NCBI RefSeq assembly: GCF_018403245.1
Contig: NZ_BOSH01000008.1
Span: forward strand, 186,001 to 250,000
DNA length: 64,000 bases
From: Paenibacillus sp. J2TS4
Lineage (GTDB): Bacteria; Bacillota; Bacilli; Paenibacillales; NBRC-103111
Direction: 5' to 3'
Shown here: positions 34,314 through 42,968 of the stretch, in pieces
How positions within the stretch are numbered: the stretch's first letter is position 1
How the letters are laid out: every line of letters starts with the position of its first letter
Position numbers and translations under genes: made by a program
The notes under the pieces: generated by a model
Seen by the model: the letters and a program-made list of their open reading frames with translations, nothing else
Database searches by the model: none
What the model was told of the DNA's origin: nothing

Positions 34314-36019
34314 CGTTCTTTCTCCTCCTCTTCCAGCTGCAAACATCGGGACAGGCGTTTTAACGCGGCCAATCCCGCCTCTTCGCTTGCTTGTATGGTT
34401 AGTAACAAATCTATCGCTTTCTTGGCTTCGGACGGTTCCTGAGGTGTTCCCCCGGATGGAAACGGAAATCGCGCAGCCAGATGAGCAAAGCCTTCCGCCG
34501 CTTCGTAGTAATGCCCCTCCGCTTCAAACGCTAGGCGCTCCTTCTCCCCCTTCCAACCTGCCGACCATTTTCTTATAAAATGAACGGCATGCTTTCTGGC
34601 ATCCGCGGCAACCAAGATCGTATAGCTATTCCCCAGTGGGTCAACCGTTCCATTGCGGAAAGCTGTGATCCAAGCCTCGTACGCCGCCATTCCATTGGCG
34701 TAGCCGGGAAAAGTTAATTCCCCGTAAGCATGCGCTTCCACCATCGCTATCGTCCCCATTAGCCCTCGTTCAGGCGATAGATGCCAAGACTTGCTCTTGG
34801 GCTCCATGGCCAGAACGAATAAGCCTCCATCCGTGCCATTCCCCAGACAATCATAAGCGAGCTTGCGTGTCCCGCCCCCGTCGTCCCCAGTTAATTGTTG
34901 GCGATCATCATCATAGCCGAATAATAAACCGAATTTCGGCGCAAACAGGTCCCACGCGATAACGGCCCGTCCGGCCGCAATTTCATTTCTGGCTAACGTG
35001 ACGGCCTCTCCCAGCATGTACGCGGTGGGGGCAACCCCGCCATCCCCGATGTGCTGAACAGACAGACCGAGATTCGCGAGCCCTTCGGCAAAAATCGGCT
35101 CCCAGAAATACATGGCCGGTCCGGATACTCCAATTCGGGCCGTTTCCAAGCTTAATCGAAATGCCTGTCCCGTAAAGCCCATGACATCGGAAATCGATAG
35201 ATTCCGGCAACCGGCATGCCTTAAATAATGGAAGACACACACGGCAAAAGAATTTTCCGCGACTTTCCATTCTTCAGCCTTCCAGCAAAGAGGCAGAAGC
35301 ATGCTCGCTTGGCGAGCAGACCCATGGGATGCAGCATCCACGCGGTCGCGCAAATATTCCCGCACCCTAGCCTCCTTGACCTTATGCCGGGAGCGGGAGA
35401 TGGCTTTATATACGCTGCCTTCGCTCATCCCCAAGGCTTCGGCAATCTCTTGGGGCGCAAGCTGCTGAAACACATACGCTTCAAACACCTCGCGCTCTCT
35501 AGCGGACAGACCGTGCAGCATTCGATGAATAGCGGCCAGAAATTCCCGCTGCAGCCAGACCCGCTCCGGATCATCCGCTGCAAAACCGGAACGCCTCTCC
35601 GCATTCCTAGAGAGTTGGTAAAGCATACGATCCAATTTTTGGCCGACTCCAGCAGTAATCGTTCCATTCCCCTTCTTATCGCCCTTACCCCTGCCATTTT
35701 CCAGGCCGCTGAATACCATTTCTCGTGAAAGCCGAGTCGTCTCGCGCACATTCATTAGCGCTTCATTGCGTACGATACGGGAAAGCCATGGAGCAAATCT
35801 CTCCACGTCCGCCAACCGATCGATATGTTTAAAAGCTTGGATCAGCGCTTCCTGTACGACATCTTCCGCTTTTTGTCCATCCCGGACAATCCGCTTGGCT
35901 ATCCCGAGGGCTCTTTCCCGATGCAGCCGGACCAGTTCCCCGAATGCTTCCGCATCTCCTTCGCGCGCTCTTTCGGCCAGCCCGATTTCCCTTTTGCTTA
36001 AGTCCGTTGCTTTCGTCAT
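34310..36019 (-). CDS. ECF-type sigma factor fused to a BtrH-like domain
   Basis: Protein of 569 residues. The N-terminal 215 residues are a group 4 sigma-70 factor: region 2 (ALGIAKRIVRDGQKAEDVVQ, EALIQAFKHIDRL, FAPWLSRIVRNEALM) and region 4 (LSAREREVFEAYVFQQLAPQ, EIAEALGMSEGSVYKAISRS). The remaining 350 residues resemble the BtrH N-terminal/C39 fold (SFAVCVFHYLRHAGCRNLSI, RNEIAAGRAVIAWDLFAPKF, GLLFGYDDDRQQLTGDDGG). The usual separate anti-sigma gene is absent; the fused domain may act as built-in control. ATG 36019 has AAGGAGG 5 bases upstream. It is translationally coupled to the downstream partner. Confidence 0.75.
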   Translation of the reverse strand: MTKATDLSKREIGLAERAREGDAEAFGELVRLHRERALGIAKRIVRDGQKAEDVVQEALIQAFKHIDRLADVERFAPWLSRIVRNEALMNVRETTRLSREMVFSGLENGRGKGDKKGNGTITAGVGQKLDRMLYQLSRNAERRSGFAADDPERVWLQREFLAAIHRMLHGLSAREREVFEAYVFQQLAPQEIAEALGMSEGSVYKAISRSRHKVKEARVREYLRDRVDAASHGSARQASMLLPLCWKAEEWKVAENSFAVCVFHYLRHAGCRNLSISDVMGFTGQAFRLSLETARIGVSGPAMYFWEPIFAEGLANLGLSVQHIGDGGVAPTAYMLGEAVTLARNEIAAGRAVIAWDLFAPKFGLLFGYDDDRQQLTGDDGGGTRKLAYDCLGNGTDGGLFVLAMEPKSKSWHLSPERGLMGTIAMVEAHAYGELTFPGYANGMAAYEAWITAFRNGTVDPLGNSYTILVAADARKHAVHFIRKWSAGWKGEKERLAFEAEGHYYEAAEGFAHLAARFPFPSGGTPQEPSEAKKAIDLLLTIQASEEAGLAALKRLSRCLQLEEEEKER

Positions 36020-36181
36020 CCTCCCCTCCTTACGGCACATAATAAGTTTGATGCTCCGAGGCGCACTTTTTGGACATGAAAATATAAAAAATATTATTTG
36101 ACTGCATGATATTCGTAAACCATTTGTTATTTAATTAATTCGCATCGCCATTCTGCTACTCCTTCCCTTCCCAAAAAGAAA

Positions 36182-36212
36182 AACCATATTACGGATTAGT
36201 CGTAATATGGTT
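36182..36212 (-). terminator. Terminator downstream of a decayed gene
   Basis: Perfect 12-base arms (AACCATATTACG and complement) with a seven-base loop; on the minus strand it is followed by TTTTTCTTTTT. Confidence 0.8.
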
Positions 36213-36224
36213 CAGCAGATTTGA

Positions 36225-36708
36225 TTAGCTTCCAGTTGCTACCAAACCCTTCCGTTCAGTAGCAAAATTTTTACTACATTGTACAATTCCCTTATTTGGT
36301 GAATCTGGATCACCATCCATAACATAAACCTGTTTTTGTACTCGATAGTTATCATCCACACTAATTACAGAGTAACTAACAGGAGGTCATTCATCAAAAT
36401 CTTGATATTTAAAGTGTAACAGTCACTTTAATATCGTCAAGATCGGAACTATCAACCCCAACAATTCTGAACCCCATCAAAGGGATCCCATTCGCACCTC
36501 TCTTTTCCATTATTGCAGTAAAATAGTCATTAATAATACTTTCTGCAGCTTCCTCAGGATTTCGCAATACCTCTTGAACGGGTTTACTTGTCATTTCGCT
36601 TAAAGATTTATTAGTTAATTCGGAGGCACTGGCTACTCCCACACAGGCCAACAATATTACTCCCAGTGCTACCACTAAAAAAGAAGAAAACCTTTCACTT
36701 TTTTGCAT
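36225..36708 (-). pseudogene. Frameshifted small secreted protein gene
   Basis: The 5' part (36708-36409) encodes 99 residues with a signal peptide (FLVVALGVILLACVGVASA) and ends at a stop after DDIKVTVTL. On the same strand coding continues in another frame (YSVISVDDNYRVQKQVYVMD, then NFATERKGLVATGS) to a TAA at 36225, broken by one frameshift and an in-frame TGA. A good terminator follows. This is a recently decayed gene, or a sequencing error if both lesions are artefacts. Family not recognised. Confidence 0.6.
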
Positions 36709-36860
36709 TATTATTCACTTTCAATTATACAAGTATGAGTTATCTCTTACTAACAAGACGGTAGGAATTCAGAAATCACTTTGATTTTGACATACAAGAA
36801 TAACAATTTTCAAGTTTTATTCAAGACAAATAATTGATCGCAGTATTTGTTAAAGAAAAT

Positions 36861-36888
36861 CAGCCTGTAGAGCTCACTCTACAGGCTG
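36861..36888. terminator. Hairpin after a gene remnant
   Basis: Perfect 12-base arms (CAGCCTGTAGAG and complement) with a CTCA loop, directly after the stop of the remnant at 36895; A-rich flank gives T-rich RNA on the minus strand. Confidence 0.7.
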
Positions 36889-36894
36889 ATGTAG

Positions 36895-37060
36895 TTAGTT
36901 AGAGTAATTATTATTCGTAGCGTTACCAGATACATTAGCAGAAGCAATACCACGATTTGATACAAAAATGTAACGGTTATACCGGTATCTACTTTAGATA
37001 AATATGCACTGCTGTGTCAGAAATGCTATAATCGAATCCGAGCTTATATCGACAAACATT
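36895..37060 (-). pseudogene. Remnant of a small gene cut by the TnpB element
   Basis: Minus-strand coding pieces in shifting frames: DYSISDTAVHIYLK (to about 37000), then VDTGITVTF, then VSNRGIASANVSGNATNNNY ending SN and a stop at 36895. Together they read like the C-terminal half of a small secreted Firmicute protein. Its 5' part is missing, replaced by the transposon end, so insertion probably destroyed it and frameshifts followed. Confidence 0.45.
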
Positions 37061-37219
37061 TTCAGAACTTGTACACAAGAACAGGAAGTGACTCGTCAAC
37101 AACTCATGACTCAAGTCACGAGCTTGTAACTGCCCGGAAGTGAGTGCGGCGGTTAGCCTCCTTCCTTGGGGTGGCGTTACCATAGGCAGGTTGACTGCTG
37201 CCCGACTGCATAGGTATAC
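37060..37219 (-). ncRNA. Probable omega (reRNA) guide RNA and right end of the TnpB element
   Basis: The roughly 160 bases after the tnpB stop contain GC-rich foldable sequence (37140-37200) and an imperfect palindrome CTCATGACT-CA-AGTCACGAG (37104-37123), typical of an IS200/IS605 right end. In TnpB systems the guide scaffold lies exactly here and its guide is taken from the flanking DNA. Boundaries cannot be fixed from one copy. Confidence 0.45.
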
Positions 37220-38332
37220 CTACACAGCCACTTCAGCGATGTACTGGATTCCAATGCGCTGAAGATTCATAGCGCCAATGCGATCATCATTCGAGCGATA
37301 CCCGCACTTCTGACAACAGAAGCGGTGCCTCTTCTTATCCCGATTGGCTCTCTCTGTATGCTCACATTTGGGGCAGGCTTGTGAGGTGTAACGGGGATCA
37401 ACCGCGATCACTTTGGCTCCATGGAGGATGGCCTTATACGTGATCATCTGGCGCAGCTGATAGAAGGACCAAGAAACGGTTTCATAACGATCCTGGACCC
37501 GAACCCGTTCTGTACGGTTTCGAATGCCCGTTAAGTCTTCCAATACAAACAACGTATGGGCCCCATATCGGTGGACGAGTGCCTTGGATATCCGATGATT
37601 GATATCTGTCATCCAGCGGTTTTCTCGTCCCCCGATTCGCTTTAACTTACGGCGAGCGGAGGCTGTCCCCAGTTGCTGCAGTTGCTTTCGCAAATGCTTG
37701 TACTTCGAGCGCTTATTCTTAATGGGTCTACCGTGAAAGAACGTACATTGACCTTGGGAGTCATAGCTGGTCGCGATAAAATGGACGCCCATGTCTAATC
37801 CAACCACTTGATTCAAAGATGGATCCGAGACTTCTTCCACTTCTTTGGTCATTGAAAGGTGTAAGAAGAACTTCCCTCGCTTGTGGACCAACTTGGCGGT
37901 CCCGAAGGACCAGGATCCATCCAAATACGTTTCCATGCCTTTCGTTTCATAAGCCACCTTGATGCGGCCATGCAGGGTATTGATGGAAAACATCCGTTGC
38001 GTAAGCGAGTAATCTCGACGCCAAACGAGGTCGAGCTCCGGTTTCTTGAACCGAACGAATGTCCAGGGGTGGCCGTTGCCGACTAATGACTTGTACCGAG
38101 CAATCACCGTTCGCATGACCGATTGGGCCATTTGAGATCGCAAGGAAAAGGTAGAACGCAACTCTCGATACATCAACTGATGCAGCTTCGTCTTGGAGAG
38201 AATTTTCTCTTCAAATACAAGCTTGGACAGGTAATCACTTGCCAGACGATAAGCTCGTAAAGTCTGTCGTAACAAATCGATTTGTTCAGGAGTGGGCAAG
38301 ATCTTCACTTTGGCGGTTAAAGTGATCTTCAA
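37220..38332 (-). CDS. tnpB: TnpB RNA-guided endonuclease, IS200/IS605 (IS1341-like) family
   Basis: Protein of 370 residues, complete in length. The RuvC catalytic residues are visible: Asp in VVGLDMGVHFIATSY, Glu in LFVLEDLTGI and Asp in SNDDRIGAMNLQR, with the zinc finger CPKC...FCCQKC between. No tnpA transposase is adjacent, so this is a solo element that cannot move by itself. Start is TTG at 38332 with AAGGTGA upstream. It lies amid decayed small genes and next to a BtrH/sigma unit. The catalytic site appears intact, so it may be an active guide-directed nuclease. Confidence 0.9.
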   Translation of the reverse strand: MKITLTAKVKILPTPEQIDLLRQTLRAYRLASDYLSKLVFEEKILSKTKLHQLMYRELRSTFSLRSQMAQSVMRTVIARYKSLVGNGHPWTFVRFKKPELDLVWRRDYSLTQRMFSINTLHGRIKVAYETKGMETYLDGSWSFGTAKLVHKRGKFFLHLSMTKEVEEVSDPSLNQVVGLDMGVHFIATSYDSQGQCTFFHGRPIKNKRSKYKHLRKQLQQLGTASARRKLKRIGGRENRWMTDINHRISKALVHRYGAHTLFVLEDLTGIRNRTERVRVQDRYETVSWSFYQLRQMITYKAILHGAKVIAVDPRYTSQACPKCEHTERANRDKKRHRFCCQKCGYRSNDDRIGAMNLQRIGIQYIAEVAV

Positions 38333-38469
38333 CTCAAGTCACCTTGCTTCGTGTTAATATGATCAGCTAGGCTGTATCCTACACATTTCACTATATCAAA
38401 CATATGTTCCTGTTTGAAGCGGAAATTCAGAAATAAGAATCAAAAGAGGAGGAGTAAGGGGCGTGACTA

Positions 38470-39102
38470 ATGAGTGAAGGGCGTAAATTCCTCTCACGAC
38501 TCAAGTCGCGAGTATCCTTTACGCAGATCATGAACGCCAATTTTAATAAAAGGACCGTTCTCATCGTAGGCTTGCTTGTTGTAGCACTTGTCCTGCTTGC
38601 CGTAGTGAAAGGGACCGGACTATTCCAGAACGCTTCAAATGAGCAGCAAAAACAAGCGGACCAGCAGGATCCCCTGACCCATCACTTTGAGGATGTATTA
38701 AAATACAAAAACCAATATATGGGCAACGCTTCTAATCTCTCTAATCTTTTTAATAACCTGCCCTTAAACCATGTTGGAATGACGTTTGAGCTGTTACCGG
38801 ATACATTAGCGGCCGAGATCAACTACAATGGGGTAGTGTCAGATATAGGCAGTACGCTGGTTCAACGTTCCTTGATCTACAATGCAACGGCCGCCTTTGC
38901 TCTAATCGATAATTTGGAAGAAATTCACGCTAACTTTATTGGAGAAGCCTACCAGATCAAGCGTGAGGATATAGAGACTTGGTACGGGGTTAATGTGTCG
39001 ACTTTAGCCGATACAGAGGTTTGGGTAAAAACGGTACAAAGCCGTCTGGCTAACGATGAGTACGTGTTCGATAGCGCAGCGGCGATAATTAAGAAGAAAT
39101 GA
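38470..39102 (+). CDS. DUF4825 domain membrane-anchored protein
   Basis: Protein of 210 residues with a basic cytosolic N-terminus, one membrane helix (VLIVGLLVVALVLLAVV, about 31-47) and an extracellular DUF4825 domain (HFEDVLKYKNQYMGNASNLS, LFNNLPLNHVGMTFELLPD). DUF4825 often occurs beside BlaR-like or sigma/anti-sigma genes; function is unknown. AGGGG lies 8 bases before the ATG at 38470; an internal ATG at 38530 (MNANFNKR) lacks a ribosome site. A terminator follows the stop at once. Confidence 0.8.
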   Translation: MSEGRKFLSRLKSRVSFTQIMNANFNKRTVLIVGLLVVALVLLAVVKGTGLFQNASNEQQKQADQQDPLTHHFEDVLKYKNQYMGNASNLSNLFNNLPLNHVGMTFELLPDTLAAEINYNGVVSDIGSTLVQRSLIYNATAAFALIDNLEEIHANFIGEAYQIKREDIETWYGVNVSTLADTEVWVKTVQSRLANDEYVFDSAAAIIKKK

Positions 39103-39103
39103 G

Positions 39104-39134
39104 AAAGGGGGAGCTACCATCTTTCCCTTTTATT
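39104..39134 (+). terminator. Terminator of the DUF4825 gene
   Basis: Ten-base arms AAAGGGGGAG/CTTTCCCTTT with two G-U pairs and loop CTACCAT, followed by TTTTATTA. Confidence 0.75.
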
Positions 39135-39163
39135 AGGTTCATGCTGTGATATAATAAAATAAA

Positions 39164-39177
39164 AGAAATCGATTTCT
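39164..39177. promoter_or_regulatory. Palindromic operator upstream of the esterase
   Basis: Perfect palindrome AGAAATCGATTTCT, flanked by A/T-rich arms that extend the symmetry. A TATAAT lies just upstream at about 39150. The form suits a LacI-type regulator, but no such gene is nearby. Confidence 0.5.
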
Positions 39178-39214
39178 ATTTTATTTAATTATTGGTTTAG
39201 AGGAGGAGGCTATT

Positions 39215-41158
39215 TTGAAAATATCCGATCTGGAAAGCTTCACTGTAGGGCTGCACGACGTCAAGGATCAGTTGAAGCAGCATGTCTATCGGCGATCGAT
39301 GAAGGCGTTTGCAGAAGGAGACCGGGCGCGAGACGCCATCCAAACTCCCCGACAACTGGAGGAACGACGCGCTTGGGTCCGCAACCAATTTATCGCTGCA
39401 TTGGGAGGACTCCCCTCCCACGATCCCCCCCTGGAGCCTCAATTGACCGGTACCGTTTCATTTGACGGATTTCGAATTGAAAAAATCATTTTCCAATCCC
39501 GGCCGCAGGTTTATGTGACTAGCAACCTGTATATCCCCGATGGACTTTCCACTCCCAGCGCGGCGGTCTTGTTCGTCTGTGGTCACCATAGTGATGCGAA
39601 GCATAATCCGAACTATCAGATGGTTTGCCAGCATCTGGTCCGCGCCGGACTGATTGTGCTAGCGATCGATCCGGTCGGTCAAGGCGAAAGATTCAGCTAT
39701 TACGATGCTGCAGCTCAAGCGGTCAGCATTCCCCCAGGGACATGTGAGCACGATTATGCGGGCAAACCATGCTGGCTGCTCGGTCAATCGATCGCGCGTT
39801 ACTTTGTTCACGACATTATCCGGGCCGTCGATTATTTAGGTACCCGCCCGGAGGTTGACGGGGATCGAATAGGGATTACGGGGAATTCCGGAGGGGGCCT
39901 CCAGGCCGGAATGGCGATGATTTGCGAGCCTCGGCTCGCCGCAGCGGCACCGGCTACTTTTATTATGAACCGCCGTTCGTATCTATGGTCCGGCCAAGCC
40001 CAGGACGCAGAACAAATATGGCCCGGCTTGACTGCCCAGGGAATCGATCACGAAGATATTTTGCTTGCGATGGCTCCCAAGCCCGTCCAGGTATTGGCTG
40101 TTCAATACGACTTCTTCCCTATTGAAGGAACACGCGAAACCGTTGACCGTGTGCGGCGCTTCTGGGAAATGTACGGTCATTCTGATAAGCTTCAGCTGGT
40201 GGAGGACGCTTCCGTTCATAGCTACACGGAAAACTTAGCCAAATCGGCTGCCGTTTTCTTTGCCCGCCATTTGCTCGGAGCCGATTCTTCGTCTCAGGGG
40301 CAAGTCGATCCGTTGGAGCCTTCCCGGCTTTGGTGCACAACCAGCGGCCAAGTCCGGGGAGACTTCGCTCAATCCCGCACCACGTATGACGAGAACGTTG
40401 ACGTCCTGTCTGAATATAAAAAGCAGCGACAACCTTTGTCCGAAGCTTCATGGAACAAAGCCGTATCCTGGCTTCGGGAACAAGTATATTACGAACGAAA
40501 GCCGTGTGATCTGAACCCGCGCTTTGTCAATGTAGGCCGGTGGAACGATTTGGATGTGCAGTCGATCATCTGGAGGAGCCAAGAAGATTTATATAACCAT
40601 GGTTTGCTATTTAAATCCTTCACAGCCGCAGCAACGCTACCAACCCCGCTTACAATCGCCGTATGGAATGGCGGAACTCAGTGTCTGCGACCTCACTTGA
40701 CTTGGATTCGGCAGCAATGCAGTGACGGCCGGGCCATACTCGTTCTCGACGTTACGGGAACGGGCGCTCTTCAGCCTCATCCCATAAACCAGCACGGCAT
40801 CGAAGAACGCTTCGGCACGATTTATAAGCTGGCTACCGATCTTCTGTGGCTGAACGATAGCTTGGCTGCTATCCGTATTTACGATATATTGCGGGCTTTG
40901 GAATTGGCCTCTTCCCTGCCCTATATCGCAGCCGAGAATATCCAATGGTACGCCAATGGAGTACCCGGCCTTTATGTGCAGTTGGCCCAAGCCATCGACA
41001 ATCGTATCCGGACTGCGGAGCTGATTGCTGCTCCTGAAAGGATGGAGAATTGGGTGAATTCCCGATATTATGATGTGGACGATGTGATGGGAGTGCTCCT
41101 TCCAGGGGCATTACAGCACTTTGACTTACCGGACATCCCGGGAACTGCCAACGGGTAA
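39215..41158 (+). CDS. Alpha/beta hydrolase, acetyl xylan esterase-like
   Basis: Protein of 647 residues. The N-terminal 350 residues are an alpha/beta hydrolase: oxyanion region VLFVCGHHSD, nucleophile elbow GNSGGG, and a catalytic His in EDASVHSYTE near 335. The C-terminal 280 residues are a second, degenerate hydrolase-like domain (VLDVTGTGALQPHPINQHG). This two-domain layout is found in Paenibacillus esterases acting on plant polysaccharide acetyl or glucuronoyl groups. No signal peptide, so it acts in the cytosol on imported oligosaccharides. Start is TTG with GGAGG 5 bases upstream. Confidence 0.8.
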   Translation: MKISDLESFTVGLHDVKDQLKQHVYRRSMKAFAEGDRARDAIQTPRQLEERRAWVRNQFIAALGGLPSHDPPLEPQLTGTVSFDGFRIEKIIFQSRPQVYVTSNLYIPDGLSTPSAAVLFVCGHHSDAKHNPNYQMVCQHLVRAGLIVLAIDPVGQGERFSYYDAAAQAVSIPPGTCEHDYAGKPCWLLGQSIARYFVHDIIRAVDYLGTRPEVDGDRIGITGNSGGGLQAGMAMICEPRLAAAAPATFIMNRRSYLWSGQAQDAEQIWPGLTAQGIDHEDILLAMAPKPVQVLAVQYDFFPIEGTRETVDRVRRFWEMYGHSDKLQLVEDASVHSYTENLAKSAAVFFARHLLGADSSSQGQVDPLEPSRLWCTTSGQVRGDFAQSRTTYDENVDVLSEYKKQRQPLSEASWNKAVSWLREQVYYERKPCDLNPRFVNVGRWNDLDVQSIIWRSQEDLYNHGLLFKSFTAAATLPTPLTIAVWNGGTQCLRPHLTWIRQQCSDGRAILVLDVTGTGALQPHPINQHGIEERFGTIYKLATDLLWLNDSLAAIRIYDILRALELASSLPYIAAENIQWYANGVPGLYVQLAQAIDNRIRTAELIAAPERMENWVNSRYYDVDDVMGVLLPGALQHFDLPDIPGTANG

Positions 41159-41214
41159 TGAATGATTAGTATGGACTTAAACGGAGAAAGAGTCCAGACT
41201 CGTGCTTCCGTAAG

Positions 41215-41661
41215 CTATTCCGGCAATGACTTATCAAAATCTATTTCTGCCATGACATCCGACAAGGTGAACTGGCTTAAATAGTCAATTAGCTGTTGTT
41301 CCGCTTTGGCCATCAACGCTTCCAGCTTGAGATCCAGCTGCCTTCCCGCCTCGCCGCAATCCAGATCATCCTTATTATCCGATTCCCGCTCATCTTCAAT
41401 AGCGAGGTATATATCGGCCAGCGTAATTTGTTCCGGAGGAATTATTAAAAAATAGCCCCCATCCCGCCCTTCTTTCGCTTCAACAATTTCTGAGCGGGAC
41501 AACAGCGCTAGAATTCTGCGAAGAAAAGTGGCGTGGGAATTCACTTGACCGGCGATGGCAGAGCTGGAAAGCACTCCCCCGCTGTGAGAAAGCCACGCCA
41601 GCACATGGACGGCAATCCTGAAGCGGGGCTTCGTGATCTGGTCTATGCGACTAATCTTCAT
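41215..41661 (-). CDS. Rrf2 family transcriptional regulator
   Basis: Protein of 148 residues with the Rrf2 winged helix (RFRIAVHVLAWLSHSGGVLS, SSAIAGQVNSHATFLRRILA, LLSRSEIVEAKEGRDGGYFL). The three cysteines of iron-sulfur Rrf2 proteins are not present; a single Cys occurs (LDCGEAGRQ). That points to YwnA/CymR-like rather than IscR-like members. The ATG at 41661 has GGGAG 7 bases upstream. It lies 49 bases after the DsbA-type gene on the same strand, so it may regulate that gene. Confidence 0.88.
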   Translation of the reverse strand: MKISRIDQITKPRFRIAVHVLAWLSHSGGVLSSSAIAGQVNSHATFLRRILALLSRSEIVEAKEGRDGGYFLIIPPEQITLADIYLAIEDERESDNKDDLDCGEAGRQLDLKLEALMAKAEQQLIDYLSQFTLSDVMAEIDFDKSLPE

Positions 41662-41710
41662 CGTTTCACTCCCATCCATTCTTTATTGAACTCAATTAAG
41701 CTTGAGTTCA

Positions 41711-42436
41711 TTATTTGGGCACACTGCACGATCCGTCCGAGCAGCCGTCATCTGACGCTGAATCGGTTGCATCCTGTACCATTTTCAGAACCGGAGCGGC
41801 CTGCTCTTCTTCCCATACTTGGTTCAGCACTTGCGCGAACGATTCGCTCGATTGCGCTCCCGAAACGGCATATTTGTTATTAAAGACGAAAAAAGGAACT
41901 CCGCTTACTCCTAGTCGAGCCGCCTCTTCCTGATCTTGTCTCGCATTAACAGCGTATTCGTCTCCCGACAGCATAGCCGTCGCCTCATCGGCATTCAGAC
42001 CAACTTCAGCGGCCAGCTTCGCCAGCGTAGGATGATCGCCAATGTGCAGCGACTCGGTAAAATAAGCGTGCAGCAGCCGTTCCGTCATTTCGCTCATCTT
42101 GCCATGCTGCTTCGCATAATGAGTTAAGCGATGCGCATCCCGCGTGTTGGTGGGAAGCATCGTATCAAAATGATAATCCAGCCCCACTCCCCTGGCCTGC
42201 TCCGCTACTTGCTCGTTCATGGCTTTGGCTTTCTCGCGGGACATTCCATATTTATCGGCCAGAACCTGATGCATATCCCCTTCCACATCCCGGGGGGTAT
42301 TTGGGTCGAGCTGAAAGCTGCGATAAACGACCTGCACCTGGTCTCGATGCGGGAATTGATTCAGAGCCATTTCGAAACGGCGTTTGCCAATATAACAAAA
42401 GGGGCAGACATAATCCGACCAAATATCTACTCTCAT
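41711..42436 (-). CDS. DsbA family oxidoreductase, FrnE type
   Basis: Thioredoxin-fold protein of 241 residues. The active site is CPFC in WSDYVCPFCYIGKRR, with a cis-proline loop GVSGVPFFVFNN. The insertion with TNTRDAHRLTHYAKQHG is typical of FrnE/2-hydroxychromene isomerase-like cytosolic members. No signal peptide. The C-terminus carries two further cysteines (DGCSDGSCSVPK). TAGGAG lies 8 bases before the ATG. The role is probably protein or small-thiol redox control; the neighbouring Rrf2 regulator fits a redox stress unit. Confidence 0.9.
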   Translation of the reverse strand: MRVDIWSDYVCPFCYIGKRRFEMALNQFPHRDQVQVVYRSFQLDPNTPRDVEGDMHQVLADKYGMSREKAKAMNEQVAEQARGVGLDYHFDTMLPTNTRDAHRLTHYAKQHGKMSEMTERLLHAYFTESLHIGDHPTLAKLAAEVGLNADEATAMLSGDEYAVNARQDQEEAARLGVSGVPFFVFNNKYAVSGAQSSESFAQVLNQVWEEEQAAPVLKMVQDATDSASDDGCSDGSCSVPK

Positions 42437-42664
42437 GCTTCATTCTCCTATCTATTATAAATTGATAATTAATCGCTGCAAGCTAAGCTTGGACAACCGA
42501 ATCGCTATTATCCAGGTCAATCAGGACGGAACGCCATTTAAGATCATTGCACTAATTAACTGCAACTGAATTAAGCACATTATATAATGATCGATTAACG
42601 ATGACAAGTATTAATGGCAAAGTACCATTTTTATCCTAACCCATTCGCTGCGGAATAATAAACA

Positions 42665-42693
42665 TTTACAACCTTCTCTCCTCCGCGTATAAT
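42665..42693 (+). promoter_or_regulatory. Promoter of the hisD leader
   Basis: TTTACA (42665-42670) and TATAAT (42688-42693) with a 17-base spacer; start near 42700. Confidence 0.8.
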
Positions 42694-42724
42694 GTATCCA
42701 ACCGATTTAGGGGGATGATTGACA

Positions 42725-42778
42725 ATGAATAGCGTGATCCGATCTGTTGTTAATTATTATAACCATCATCATAAGTAG
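42725..42778 (+). CDS. Histidine-rich leader peptide
   Basis: A 17-codon ORF with GGGGG ten bases before its ATG: MNSVIRSVVNYYNHHHK. Three consecutive CAT codons lie just before the stop, and the gene downstream is a histidinol dehydrogenase homologue. A 9-base stem begins directly at the stop codon. This is the layout of a ribosome-mediated amino-acid attenuator. Translation of the peptide is inferred. Confidence 0.75.
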   Translation: MNSVIRSVVNYYNHHHK

Positions 42779-42837
42779 GCGTTTGTCTTGCGGATAACGA
42801 CCGTAGGGACAAACGCTTGTTGGCGTTGTACCTACGG
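42779..42837 (+). promoter_or_regulatory. Alternative hairpins of the hisD attenuator
   Basis: GCGTTTGTC (42779-42787) pairs perfectly with GACAAACGC (42808-42816). Exclusively, 42801-42816 can pair with 42823-42837 (CCGTAGG with CCTACGG, and ACAAACGC with GCGTTGT). CCTAC (42831-42835) could also invade the terminator arm through GTAGG (42851-42855). Confidence 0.65.
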
Positions 42838-42841
42838 ACCC

Positions 42842-42883
42842 AAGAGTCATGTAGGTATTTTTTATCCTGCATGGCTCTTTTTT
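42842..42883 (+). terminator. Attenuator terminator before hisD
   Basis: Fourteen-base arms (AAGAGTCATGTAGG with CCTGCATGGCTCTT, two G-U pairs) followed by TTTTTTG, placed between the leader peptide and hisD. Confidence 0.85.
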
Positions 42884-42968
42884 GTTGTCCGCAAGAAGAC
42901 AGTTCATCCAACCCCTAATGGATCAACCTTTATTATCAGCATTATGTAAACTATTGGAGGGATAGTTC

